Below, piece after piece: positions 42,980-54,249 of a stretch of 64,000 nt of DNA. Positions within the stretch are counted from its first letter, which is position 1; every line of letters begins with the position of its first letter. The notes under the pieces are model-generated. The model saw only the letters and a list, made by a program, of their open reading frames with translations, was not told the DNA's origin and ran no database searches. The DNA comes from Kingdonia uniflora (lineage: Eukaryota > Streptophyta > Magnoliopsida > Ranunculales > Circaeasteraceae): the NCBI GenBank assembly GCA_014058105.1, contig JACGCM010002789.1, forward strand, positions 62,001-126,000, in the 5' to 3' direction. Both the position numbers and the translations under genes were made by a program.

Positions 42980-44463
42980 TTATTGTGAAAAATATTAGAG
43001 CATCTAATAATTAAACATCTGGGAAAAAAAAAACCAAAACCCCCCCACTAGGCTCCTAAAAATGTCGTGCCTGATGTTCTTTATAAATAAAAAAATTAGG
43101 CCTTAATTTGCAGTCTAAGATCATTCTTTATTTTTGTAAACTAGGTGTCATTTGGAGTCAAAGACACGAGTTTAAATTCATTGCGTTTTGAGGCTGCGAC
43201 AATAATTTTTTGCGAGACCTCAAAATTCAAAGTCTTAATGAACTATTGAAGATGGTATAGACTAAAAGCACGTAAGCAAACTAGCAAATTATATCCTAGG
43301 GTTGAGTTGTGAAGAATCACTATGGTTTACAGGTTATACCTTAAACTTGTAGAATATTAGTTGCATGATTTCAAAGTGTAAGGTAAGATCCAAGGGTTCA
43401 AAATATAACTAAGTAATATCTTTCATTGGATATAACTCTAAAGTAAGATCAAAGTTCAAATTCTAGGGTTTTAGACTATTTTCGTTAGAGGTACTATCAT
43501 CTCATCTTTAAGGATACTTCCTTCTCTTCTTTTGGGTAAAGTCATTAATTGTCCAATTTAGGTAAAAATGGTGGGAATTTTAAATTTATTCCATGATTCT
43601 ATGTTTTAATCGAATACTCTCTTCGCCCTTTCCATCAAATCATTATCTTTATATCACCCTATCTCCCAAAATTTCTATTACCTTATCTCCATTTCTCCTT
43701 TAATAGTTATTTATGATAACTGCTAAAATCTTACATTTTAAAGTATCTAAAGCAAGCCATTCTGGCCGTTCTGAGTTACTAATAAGTGTGACTAATGACT
43801 ATTCTCAATTTTCAGGATTCTAGATCCACGTAAGAGAATTTGGTGCAAAACAAAAGTTAAAAGCCTTAATAACCCTTCCATTTGCATTCCTTATTCCAGA
43901 TGTAATCAGAGGAGCCAAAGTACTACTAAAACACAATAGATCCACCATGAAGCTACACCATGAGTCAGAGATAATCTTCGCTAGTTTAAACGGTTCTCCA
44001 GTCTCTAAGGAGTAACCCAAATTCATTATACACATTCTTGGATGACATGATCAGATCTGATCTAATTTTAGCATCTAAAAAAGGCCCAAAATAAGACATA
44101 AAAAATTTGAAGACCAGAGACCCCCACATACCCGCAATCGTAGGTTAGCAGGCCTCGGGGGATCGGCGTTCGTAAGTTTTCTTGGTGGCTTGGTCCCCAG
44201 TTTTGATAGAATTATAAGTACATGCATTTTACGCCAAAAGAAAAAGAGAAAAGAAAAGAAAAACTCAGTTTTGTTTAGTCCTGTATTTCATGTCATAAAA
44301 GGGCATTGGTTTCTCCAACTATAAAATAAATCTCTCATTAATTGTAATCATCATCCCTCGGGGGAATGAAATTCAAAAGAGAGCTCTTTGTTTAGGAGTT
44401 ACAATTCTTAGTTTAGACTTGCTTGGGCACAAACTCAGGTATGGCCGACTAAACTCCTTATTT
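42980..44463. other. Non-coding DNA between A and D
   Basis: Poly-A/poly-C runs occur at 43022-43047. A minus-strand frame at 43820-44035 (MCIMNLGYSLETGEPFKLAK) has no identifiable domain and may be a reverse-transcriptase-unrelated fragment. A purine run is seen at 44240-44265. No supported gene. Confidence 0.5.
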
Positions 44464-44468
44464 ATGAC

Positions 44469-45161
44469 TGTAGGAACGTGATTTCGTAGAGGGGAAATTT
44501 TTCTATTATATCTTGAGTATTACCTTAGACTGAGGTTTTCGGCAAATATATAAGACAATAATAAACTAAATTACTGTACAAACATACTTGCGTAGAGTCC
44601 ATGAATTGGGGTTCAACACGACCTCTAGCGAGGATTTTAATAGGGGATTGTATAAATATTGACTTAGATGATAGTTTAAGTCGAGAGAAGATTACGGGGT
44701 AGTCGAAGGTAGTGTTGGGAAGGTTTGAGGCAGAGTTTTTATAACCTCTCTATAGTGTTTCCTCTTTTCTAATTATAGGAGATAGAAAAGGGGTGAGTCA
44801 CCATGTGAAGTCAGATTACATGTATATCCCTTGGAGGTAGCTGTTCTGTACGAGAAGTCGGTTATGACACTATAGCTGTCTGGCGGCTTGTTTCTACTTT
44901 TCTCTCTGTTGAGCTGGCTGTCAGGTGTGTCTGCCTTCGACCATGTATTATTATGGTTGAAGTCGCTTTAGAATTAATGTTGACCGACTGTCTTTATCTC
45001 CGGCTTCAACTTAATTCGATGATGATTTCGAGTGTTCGATTAATCTCGGAAGGCTTCAAGGAATTTGATGTTTCCGTGCAGGGCTTCGAGACTCTTGGTA
45101 GGCTTCGATGTAGCCTTTGAGTATTTGACTAGTACTAGAAGGCTGCGAGTAGGCAACTATA
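44469..45161 (-). repeat. 3' LTR of element D
   Basis: TGTAGGAACGTGATTTCG to GGCAACTATA (mutated CTACA). The motif CACGACCTCTAGCGAGG is at 44616-44632. The LTR is of the same family as C (in reverse) and the solo LTR. Confidence 0.88.
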
Positions 45162-45177
45162 TTCACCCCCTCTCAGC
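45162..45177 (-). other. Polypurine tract of element D
   Basis: On the minus strand, GCTGAGAGGGGGTGAA directly precedes the 3' LTR, as in C. Confidence 0.7.
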
Positions 45178-45401
45178 TAGTACCACATAAATTATTGTAG
45201 ATGGCACGTGCTGAGAAAAGCTGTTAGCCGTGGGAAGTTTTAGAGTTGACTGGTGTGAATGTGGGTAGTCCCAAGGATAATAATTATGATAATACTAATT
45301 AAGGAGGTAATTAATACTCCTTAAACAGGGTATTAATAGGAACCTTTTTTTGGGGAATTACGTTCAAGTACTGTTCATCTTCCTCACATTTTTGTAAAGT
45401 T

Positions 45402-45725
45402 ATGGAACCCACTCCGAACACACGCTATCAGCAGAAAATGGAGGAGAAGGAAAAATGAGTGAATGCCAAGGCAATGGTTCTGAGGCAACAATATTTTGGC
45501 GACCAATATTTGGGGGCACCGATACAGGACTTGGTGGAGCTGGAGCTAGGAAAAGTGATATGTGGGGAGCCGTTCGCACACTGGTGGGGAGTAATACAAT
45601 GGTGTTTCCCGAGCGTGACTCAACGATCCTATTTTATATGGTACCTAGTAGAGCGATTGGTAGAAGCTGAAGATGCTGCCAGAGCTTGTCCGCAGTATTT
45701 GAAGAACTGCTCTGCATGTAAATAG
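45402..45725 (+). pseudogene. aORF1 of element D: small antisense protein, one stop
   Basis: The start reads MEPTPNTRYQQKMEEKEK. An in-frame TGA follows at 45456-45458, likely from CGA. It then stays open to the end (VNAKAMVLRQQYFGDQYLGA, PIQDLVELELGKVICGEPFA, HWWGVIQW, YLVERLVEAEDAARACP, YLKNCSACK). With one change it would be 107 residues. Partners are C (25069-24747) and A (4930-5166). It lies 240 bases inside the 3' LTR behind a TATTAATA box (about 45330), on the strand opposite to gag-pol. Function unknown. Confidence 0.6.
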
Positions 45726-46639
45726 GGGAGGAGTTAGTTTGATATTGTGGTTGGGGTTTAAATGGGGACATTTGTATTTTGTGTTGTTGTATTTTTGCCT
45801 TTTATGTTGGAATAAAGCAGGTATTTTTAATCGAAGTATGTCAATATAGGTAAAGAGTATTGATAATAGAAATCTTAGGTCGATAATAATTGTAGGCGCG
45901 GTAATAATTTGATAAAACAAACACATGGTAATATTAAAAAAAGTCGAGACTCCATAAGGAGAAAAGATCCTTGATCGAGGGCCGAAAGGTTAGAATGTGC
46001 TTGAGGGTATGAATATGGTCGAGTCTATAAGATGGCTCGGAGAGCGAGGATATGTGAGGTTTCAGCTATAAAGACTGATAGCCAGAATGGCAAAGGTGTC
46101 AGAGGGCAGTATACCGGAGCAAGTCATAATTATGTTTCCCCGGGTAGGGAAATGAGGTGGAGGCAACGTGTGGGTTAATTGTAGTGGATGTGGCAGGCTT
46201 GGATAGGGTATCAGGAGCCTGTTATCGAAGGAAAAGGGTTTTTGAAGGCATGACATGCATAGTCATTGTTTTGAGAGGGAATAGAGGGTTCGAGAGAATG
46301 AGGAAAATTCTTTGGTTAGGGGAAAGGTGACACGCACACACGTGTGTATAAGTAGGGGCAGTCTAGTAAATACTCATAGTACCTGAAAATGGGGGGAAAT
46401 GGGAGAAGGAGTAGGGGTAGTGGTAATGATGATGGTTGGGGAAACCTAGGCAGTTTTGGGGGCTATTATTTAAAGAGGGGAGAGAAAGAGAGAGAAAGAC
46501 CAACATTATTTCCACTCAAATAGAGATAGGCACATGCAAGATAAAAGACCACCATTATAGTTGTCGAATTTTTTGTAGAGAAATAAGCAGGAGATGCTAT
46601 TATAGTTGTTGGATTTCAACTGCGATTCATTCAGCGTCA
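45726..46639. other. Element D spacer upstream of lost aORF2
   Basis: GGCAGTTTTGGGGGCTATTA and TTTAAAGAGGGG (46450-46480) align with the minus strand of C at 24040-23990. So this is the upstream region of aORF2, whose coding part is gone. It ends at the junction with E. Confidence 0.5.
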
Positions 46640-47740
46640 TAAAAAAAGTATGTCTTTCTGATGTCTATTGGATCTCTGCATTGGGCTAAACTTTTCCTCG
46701 TTTGGTATAATCGCAGTGTAGTAGGAATAGCCAATGACAACCATCTAAAGATTTTCTAACGAATTGGTTAATAGCGGCAATCTTGTCGGTAAGTTTTTGT
46801 ATGTTTTTCATCATCTTTAGAGATGGCATGTTGAGGAGAGCTTGAATTTGATTAGGATCGGCCTCAATCCCTTTCTTGCTAACGAGATGGCCGAGGAATC
46901 AGCCTGAATGTACTCTAAAATGATACTTATCAGGGTTGAGTTGTATCCTGCAAGATTGAAGAATATTGAATATTGTGTTGAGATCTGTAATGTGGTTGAT
47001 TAACTGTATGCTCTTGCAGAAGTGATCATTAATGTAGACTTCTACGACTTTCCCAAGATGTGGTTTGAACATAGTAGTCATCAACCATTGATAACTTGCG
47101 ACTGCATTTTTGAGTCTGAAGGGCATAACTTTGTAACAATAAAGTCCTCTTTTAGTGATGAAAGTAGTTTTTTCTTGATTTTCTTCTAAGAGTGGAATCT
47201 GATTATATCCTGAAGCAGCCTTCATCATAGATAGGAGTTTGTAACCTGCTATAGAATCAAGAATTTGATGGATATTAGGAAGAGGGAAACTATCCTTTTG
47301 AGTGCTTTTGTTGAGATCTGCAAAATCTACACAAACTTGGACTTTTCCATTCTTCTTAGGGACAATGACGATGATGGATTTCCAATCTGGATACTTAGCT
47401 TGTCGAATGAGCCCCACTTTGATCAATTTCTCAATCTCCATGTTAACTTCATCTCGAAGGCGGAGTGATAGTCATCGCTGCTTTTCTTTGACCACCCTGG
47501 TGTTGATGTTGATGGCCAATTTGTGACATGCCTTGGCTGGATCGACCCCTGGCATTTATTCGAAAGTCCATACAAAAATGTCTCAATTCTGTCGTAATAG
47601 TTGAATGATAGCATCCTTATCGTACTGGACCAGCTTGGTAGTGATAAAAGTGCCTCTGCTAGGTCCATCAATATTGAAGGCAGATCAGCTTTCTGTAATT
47701 GTAATGCAGCGTACCTGCCTGAGGTATCTAGAATGGCAGA
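46640..47740 (-). pseudogene. Reverse transcriptase of element E, 3' truncated
   Basis: The best-preserved RT here: a 181-codon frame from 47441 with EKLIKVGLIRQAKYPDWKSI, VPKKNGKVQVCVDFADLNKS, LPNIHQILDSIAGYKLLSMM, KRGLYCYKVMPFRLKNAVAS. Its active box reads YINDHF instead of YIDDML. After a stop it runs to the TKKDVQ-like and connection blocks and stops at the truncation. Confidence 0.85.
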
Positions 47741-48290
47741 GACAGTATTTTCTCAAGCTCGAGAAAGTTTTTGACTACCTTTAATTTCATAGATACCATC
47801 ATTGTGTTTAACGCAGAGTGCTTGATAATAGGTGGAAGCGATTGCTTCCATGTTGTGAATCTAGCTGCGGCCCATAATCTCGAGATAACAAGATTTGGCG
47901 TTTATGACGTAGAAGATGACGTCGATGGTGGCTGGTCCTGCAGTAATAAATTAGATGATTTTTCCTTCTCACTCTTCTTTAGAACCATTGAATCCACTGA
48001 TATCGGTGTCGCTTAGAATAACTTAATCGACCATTCCCATTTGGTCGATTGTACTCTAAAAGATAATCTCAATACCGCTTCCAGTATCGATCATCATTGT
48101 GTGCTTGACAAACTTTTTCATCTTGAGCATTAAGAGTAATGCATCATGATGTGGATATTATACATGACTAATGTCGCAATCTTCGAATAAGATCCTAAGC
48201 CGGCGTTGCTCAACTCAGGCAGAAGCTTGGCCTCTTTATCTTGAGGTGTGAGATCGTAACATTCTAATAGTCTCCTGCACTTGAATCAGA
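47741..48290 (-). pseudogene. Protease of element E
   Basis: On the minus strand, VKHTMMIDTGSGIEIIF at about 48120-48070, with an intact D-T-G-S, then a stop, STIDQMGMVD, and SDTDISGFNGSKEE. This is the reference that shows A's protease to be mutated. Confidence 0.75.
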
Positions 48291-48299
48291 AAGAGTTGG

Positions 48300-49981
48300 T
48301 GATCTGATGGATTTTGATCATGTAACAGTGGTACATATGGTTGAGATATTTCTCCTCAGCTTAATCTTCGGCCTGAACTACTTTGAGCTGCTTCTTATAA
48401 CTGCCATCCTTGTATGATTCCAGGTCAATAATGTATTCGTACATCCGTCCCTCCATGAATCTAAATTCCAGCAACCTCTGTAAAGCATAGCAGTTATCAG
48501 TAAAATGATGGTTTACCTTATGATACATGTAGTATGGGCAGCTCTCGATTGGTTCCAATGGTTGAGCGAGAAGGTATAGCTTATCCTTGGAGAGGATTGG
48601 AAAAATTGTAGAGATTTAAACATTCATCTTTGGGAGGACTGGTTTGGGTAGTAAGCCATCCTTTTGTGGATTGCCAATGATACCCTTGGAACGGTTTTGA
48701 TTTCCCTGATCTTCCTTCGGTTCATTATTTCGATCTATAGATGGACCTTTTGTGGTTAGGATGGATTTAGTAGATTTTTGCCTTTCGGAAATCATCTTTT
48801 CCAGGTCATCATAACCATTGACCTTGGTGATCATATCCTCCAAGGTCACATGTTTGTTAAGGAAGAGGTACTCTTTGGCCTTGCAGTCGAGCTTGTGTAC
48901 TTTATGCGCGAGCTTGTGGTTGGTGAAAGCAGTAACAACTATTTTTGGATCAAGATTGTGTACTTTACGCGCGTGCTCCAAAAACTTCTTTGTAAAAGCC
49001 TCGAGATTTTTTTCATGTGACTGTTTAAGACTAATAGGAGAATATAAAGTCTCCTCTTTATCTTTGTTGTGAGCATACGTCTTGATAAATTGTTTTTGCA
49101 GCTGATCGAATATGAGTATGGAATCTTCAGGTAAAGAGTAGAACCACCATAGTGGTTCTTCCTATAGACTTATTGAGAACAAACGATAGAGTATGTAGTT
49201 GAGATTAGAATATAACCCCAATGAATCACAGTATTGTTGAATGTGCTCCTTTGGATCAGTGCCCTTGTATTTACAAAATTTTGCAATATGGAAACCTTTC
49301 GGTATTTCCATATCGTATAGTTCTTTGGAAATTGGACTCCCTTATAACTTTGTAAGGTTGTCTATAGTGCCCAGAACTTGTACTTCGCTGAACTCCTTGA
49401 TGCGCTGACCCATATGCTCTTATATGGCATATTAACGTGTCGGTTGAGTAGCTTGACGAGGAGGTTTGGGATTATGTGTACCTGTACCTTCACTCAAACA
49501 ATTGCATAATAGATTTCGAAGTTGAGGGTCTCTCTTCCTCCTCCTATCGGTAGGAAAATCGGTGACCTCTGTTGATTTTGGACTAAACTAACCACCTAAA
49601 TGAATGGAAGGTTGATGTTCGCGTTGAGTGTTTCTAGAAATAGCTTTGCTGGTGTATCTTCGAGTCCCAATCTGTCATTTACAGAAGCCCAGGAGGTCTC
49701 TACCACTTGATCATGATCCCTGGCTTGAGGATCCTATTGAGTATCCTACAGAGCTTGAAATACAGTCTACATGGTTGTCATCTGGTCTTCATGTCGTTTG
49801 AATGCTGTCAAATGAGCTTCTCGCTCGACATCGAGTTCCTTCTCACGGCGCTCTCGGTTAATAGTTTACTGACTTTCAAACTCATTACGATTCTTTATTT
49901 CGCTCGTAGTTCTGTATGTTGCTCTGGCTCAACTGAAAGATCGAGCTGGATTTCGGTTGTTGGTCATCTGGAAGTGACCAT
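48300..49981 (-). pseudogene. gag of element E
   Basis: The start is the minus-strand ATG at 49981. The core C-terminal half is open at 48981-48616 (KVHKLDCKAKEYLFLNKHVT, LEDMITKVNGYDDLEKMISE). The knuckle region is at 48558-48361 (PIESCPYYMYHKVNHHFTDN, CYALQRLLEFRFMEGRMYEY), a C-x-x-x-Y-x-x-H type variant. Confidence 0.78.
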
Positions 49982-50030
49982 GATTAAAATTAAGTAGAGT
50001 AACTTAGGATATCGTGGAAATATCTTCTTT

Positions 50031-50048
50031 ACTACACACGGTGCCAAA
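50031..50048 (-). other. Primer binding site of element E
   Basis: On the minus strand TTTGGCACCGTGTGTAGT directly after the LTR: a clear Tat-type site. Confidence 0.7.
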
Positions 50049-50664
50049 TGTAATGGCTTAATTCCATAAGCTCGAGATGGCTTAGAATTAGCTCTTACAC
50101 CAATATTCCTGTGACAAAAACTAATGTAAAATAAGAAACGACACTTGTGATTTAGGGTATAAACGCTCTAAATAGGTAAAAAACTACGACCTCGAGTTGA
50201 GGGTTTTAGTAACAGTAACTTTCATTGCTTGAGGCTGTTATCTTATTACAAGTGATCTTTCGAACTAGAAATATTTAATCTTTTAAATAAGAATTTTAGT
50301 CCTTGAAAAATGAAAGAAATATAGTTTTTTTTGGTGATTTCTTATATATTTTTCTGGTCCTTTTCTCTTTTGAAACCTTTTCTTTATATAGGCCTCACCC
50401 GCAATTTGTTATCGGGTTGAAGCACGTTCTTCGAATAATTTGGCAAGTAGCGGTTGAGTGAATAATTGTTGAGTTTATAAGAGACAGGTGTCTTTGACTT
50501 GTTCATGTTTTTTTGCTGTGCTCGACCCACATTTTTCATCAGTTCATGGCGCAGGTGTTAATACTGACTGTTTATATCATATGTAGAATGCGTGAGTTTG
50601 ATATATAGGTAGTTTGAACTAGAAATAGTTCGAATTGGGTTAGATTGTGGGATAGGTCCCTACA
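50049..50664 (-). repeat. 5' LTR of element E (A family)
   Basis: TGTAATGGCTTAATTCCATA to GGTCCCTACA, with the motif CTACGACCTCGAGTTGAGG at 50184-50202. It is homologous to A's LTRs but more distant from each of them than they are from each other. Confidence 0.85.
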
Positions 50665-51680
50665 TATAACATGTTACATCCGAGTTCAAACTCATTGTCT
50701 TCATCGGGGAGATTAGGATTGCGTGTGGGTACCTCGAATTAAGTGGGCAAAACATCTTCAGTACCATATGCCATAAGGAAAGGAGTACAGCCGGTCGCCT
50801 TTCGCGGTGTAGTGTAGTAAGCCCAGAGTACATGTTGTAATTCTTGAACCTAACAACCTTTCTTATCGTCGACGCTCTTTTTAAGACCATCGAATATAGT
50901 TTTTAATTGCTTCAACCAGACCATTCACCTGTGGCTAATAGGGTGTAGAAGGGGAGAGGATGATGTTGTATTTTTTGAGGAATGTTTGAACCTTGATTCT
51001 AACGAACTGTGGACCATTGTCGCATCGAATCATATGTGTGCAGCCGATGTAAGTAATAATATTTTCCCGCAATAACTTGGTGACCTCTTCTTCCTATGTT
51101 CGACATAAAGGTATGGCCTCGACCCATTTAGTATAATATTCGGTGACGACTAAGATATGTTCTCTGCTGCCCAAAGCTTTAGGAAAAGGACCCACTAGAT
51201 CAATGACCAATCTCTTAAATGGCCAAGCGACATGGCTGCAGTGAAGTTCTTGGGAGGGGCCTCGAATGTCATGGGTGTGACATTAGAATTTGTTACAATT
51301 TTTTGCATACTCTTCGGCTTATTTCTTTATATTTGGCCAGAACAGACCCTGGGTGATTGTATGGAGATCCATGGATCGACCAGTGGTGTGGGACCCATAA
51401 TTGCCATCGTAGAGTTCAGTAAGTATGATGGCAGCTTTGCGTTGGGATATATAACGGAGGTGTATGCCATTTAGGGATTTACGGTGTAGACCGCCTTTGA
51501 GAATGGTGTACCATCAACAGTTTTCTAGTATCGATTGTTTGGCTTTTGGTTCCTTCGGTAAAGTAGAATTGTTAAAGTATACTAGAAAAGGTGTACGCCA
51601 ATCTATAGGATTGAGACTCTCGCCCCCAGTATTGATGGTGTTGATTTCCATCTAGTCAATACTTGGGCGTTTAAGTACTT
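50665..51680 (-). pseudogene. Integrase of element D, C-terminus cut by E
   Basis: On the minus strand: the catalytic stretch TPY-stop-PQVNGLVEAIKNY keeps the Glu. The C-terminal block LPDEDNEFELGCNML equals C's LPDEDNEFELGYNILL and breaks off exactly at E's LTR. Upstream are the zinc-finger remnants (CKKL-like) and a DNGPQF-equivalent at about 51010. Many stops. Confidence 0.75.
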
Positions 51681-52200
51681 CGATATTGAGTGTTCAAGAT
51701 TTGAACTGGCCAAACATAGCTGCGATATAAGCGAGGGCATCGACATGTCTATTTTGACCTATCGGGTAATGTGTAATCGATGATTTTTTAGGGAAACAAT
51801 CCATGCGTTTGCAGACGAGTGCTGCATACTCGGCCATGTGACCATTTTCCGGGTTTTCACCAGTGTAATGTCGCTGAACAAGTTGGGAATCAATAAATAC
51901 GGGCTAGTTTAGGGACACCAAGTTTGAGTGCGAGATTGAGATCATGTATCAAATCTTCATATTCGGCCTCATTGTTGGTATATTCAAAATTTAATTTGAT
52001 GGCCTTTTCGATTTTGTCGCTTGAAGGTGTGACTAGGACGATGCCTATCCCAGAATCGTTTGGACCTGTAGATCCATCTGTAAAGAGACGCCATCCCGTA
52101 TTAGGTTTACAAGGGTCATTTTGTTCGGGCTGATCTTCGGGAAAATCGTCCTCATGTTCTTCCTAGTCGATGTCTTCGACCGAGAAGTCGACAAGAAAAT
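51681..52200 (-). pseudogene. RNase H of element D
   Basis: On the minus strand: GWRLFTDGSTGPNDSGIGIV, VTPSSDKIEKAIKLNFEYTN and NEAEYEDLIHDLNLALKLGV. The catalytic D and E are kept; the C-terminal half is frameshifted. Confidence 0.8.
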
Positions 52201-53660
52201 CGATGACTACCTGTCTATTTTGAGAGATCTATTTTTTAAAAGTGATATCATGTTTACTGAGGTAGACGGACCATTGTTGTACCTATCTTGATTTATCTTT
52301 CTTACTGGGGATTTCACGAAGAGGGTAGCTGGTGATAGCGCGTATGTAGGCTTGGAAGTATGGTTTGAGCTTTTGAGAAGTATATAAAAGAGTAAGGAGC
52401 AGTCATTCGGGTTTGGTATATCCTATCTTGGCCGGTGTTAGAGTCTTGCTGATAAAATAGATGGGTTTCACGATACCGGCTTCGATTCGGATAAGGATTG
52501 AGCTAATAGAAGTCTCGGTGACCGCAAGATATAAGGTAAGTACTTTGCCTTCGACCGGGGTACTTATGAGAGGTGGTTGGCCAAGGTAAGTTTTAAGTTC
52601 GGGAAAAGCTTGCTTGCATTCGGGCGTCCAATTAATTTTGGGGTTTCTCTTTTTGGCTTTATGAACACCTTGGTCGCGCAAGAGGGTGAATAACTAAGCG
52701 TAACGGTAAGAGGATTTTGAGATAAAGTAGTTCAGGGCTGCTATTTTTCCAGGGACCTTTTGGACATCTTTCTTGGTTCGGGGATAGGGCATCCCAATGA
52801 GGGATTAAATTTGGGTACGATGCCTCATTTGCTAATGAGGTGACCCAAGAACTTTTTGGAAGATACGTCGAATTGGCACTTGTCTGGGTTTAATTTCATG
52901 TTGTATGATTGAATTATCGAATAGACGTTAGTCAAGTCTTGTTTATGGGTATGTTTTTGAAGACTTTTACGCAACATGTCATCGATATAAACTTGGACTG
53001 ACTTGCTATGTAGAGGTTTGAGCATAGTGGTAACGTGACGCTGGTAAGTGGCACCTTAATTTTTTTGGCTGAACATTAAAATGGTAAAGCCCTTATTCTG
53101 TGATAAACAAAGTTTTATGTTGATCTTTAATGAGGAGGGGTACCTGGTTGTAACCCGAAGCCGCGTCCATCATAGATAGGCGTTCATGACCGGCTGTCGT
53201 GTCTAGAAGTACAAAAATGATCAGGAGAGGAAAACTATCCTTCGGTGTGTATTTGTTGAGATCGGTGAAGTCGACACAGATTCGGATCTTGCCAATCTTC
53301 TTAGGGACAATGATAATATTCGAGATCCAATTGGCGCACTTGACTTTTCGGATAAATCCAGCAGCTAGGAGTTTTTCGACCTTAATGTTCACTGCTTCTA
53401 GAATCCTCGGTGGAAAAGTACGTTTCTTCAGTTTTACAATTATGGATTTAGGGATGAGGACAAGTCAATGGCAGACCCGGGTAGAGTCAACGCCAGACAT
53501 TTCATAGAATGACCAAACAAAAACATCTTTATTTTCTCGAAGGAACAAAGTGAGTTTACAGTTTTCGGCCGTATCCAAAAAATTGCCAAAGAATCTTCCT
53601 TGACCTGGGCCGTTGAGTTTGACATAAATGGTAGGTTCGACAGGTAAGGAAAAAAGTATC
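52201..53660 (-). pseudogene. Reverse transcriptase of element D, YIDD box intact
   Basis: On the minus strand: KVEKLLAAGFIRKVKCANWI, VPKKIGKIRICVDFTDLNKY, TPKDSFPL, GHERLSMMDAASGYNQVPLL, then SVQVYIDDMLRKSLQ and LNPDKCQFDVSSKKFLGHLI, and the connection domain at 52681-52403 (NWTPECKQAFPELKTYLGQP, LTLYLAVTETSISSILIRIE). It is the only RT of the five with an intact YxDD. It is still broken by frame changes between these blocks. Confidence 0.87.
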
Positions 53661-53799
53661 GTGGTGGTAGGGAGAGATAGATGGAATGATTGTTATGGCT
53701 TCACCAGTTTCTAGGTAAGGTTGATTTGGGGATGTTCGCATGAGCAGGCTAACTGCTGGGAGCCTTTCATGTTCCACGTTCCACATAGGGTAGTAAAAC

Positions 53800-54150
53800 A
53801 CAACATAATATCTGGTGGTAAGTAGATGGAATGGCTTTCATGGCATTGAGCTAATCACGTCCTAGAATGCCCTGATATTTAGACTTCTTATCGATGATAT
53901 GAAAACTGGTTTAGACGGTAACTGGGCCTTTGGTGGCAGGGAGGCTAAGACGGTCGACGGTGACTTCTGTAGTACCATTAAAACCTTTGAGTTCGACGCT
54001 GGCTGGTGTAATGAGGTCTATTTTTTGCATAACATAGATAGTTTGGAGGAGGAGTACGTCTGCTGCACTGCTCGTATCGATGAACATCATATGGAGGATG
54101 AGATGCTAGACCTTAATCATAATGACCAAGGGGTCTGAATGAGGAAATTG
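53800..54150 (-). pseudogene. Protease of element D
   Basis: On the minus strand: MMFIDTSSAADVLLLQTIYV, MQKIDLITPASVELKGFNGT, TEVTVDRLSLPATKGPVTV, stop, then IDKKSKYQGILGRD. The Asp-Thr is kept; Gly is changed to Ser. Confidence 0.78.
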
Positions 54151-54249
54151 GACATGAGAAGTGTCACAATCGATGAAAGATATACTTTCGGTTCGGGGGC
54201 GCTGGCTAGATTCGGGTAGAAGGACGGGGAGTTTTTGCTGATGGTAAGC

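Larger units (their letters stand above)
46640..50664 (-). mobile_element. Element E: truncated A-family retrotransposon inside D
   Basis: It keeps only a 5' LTR (50049-50664), primer site, gag, protease and most of RT, all on the minus strand. RNase H, integrase, antisense genes and 3' LTR are missing. Its sequence follows A closely (for example CTAAACTTTTCC-CGTTTGGTA at 46688 and at 38179). At the right it abuts D's integrase; at the left, D's 3' spacer. Confidence 0.85.

Noticed and set aside
43820..44035. 71-codon minus-strand frame between A and D
   Set aside because: No recognisable domain, no neighbours, short; could not be supported.
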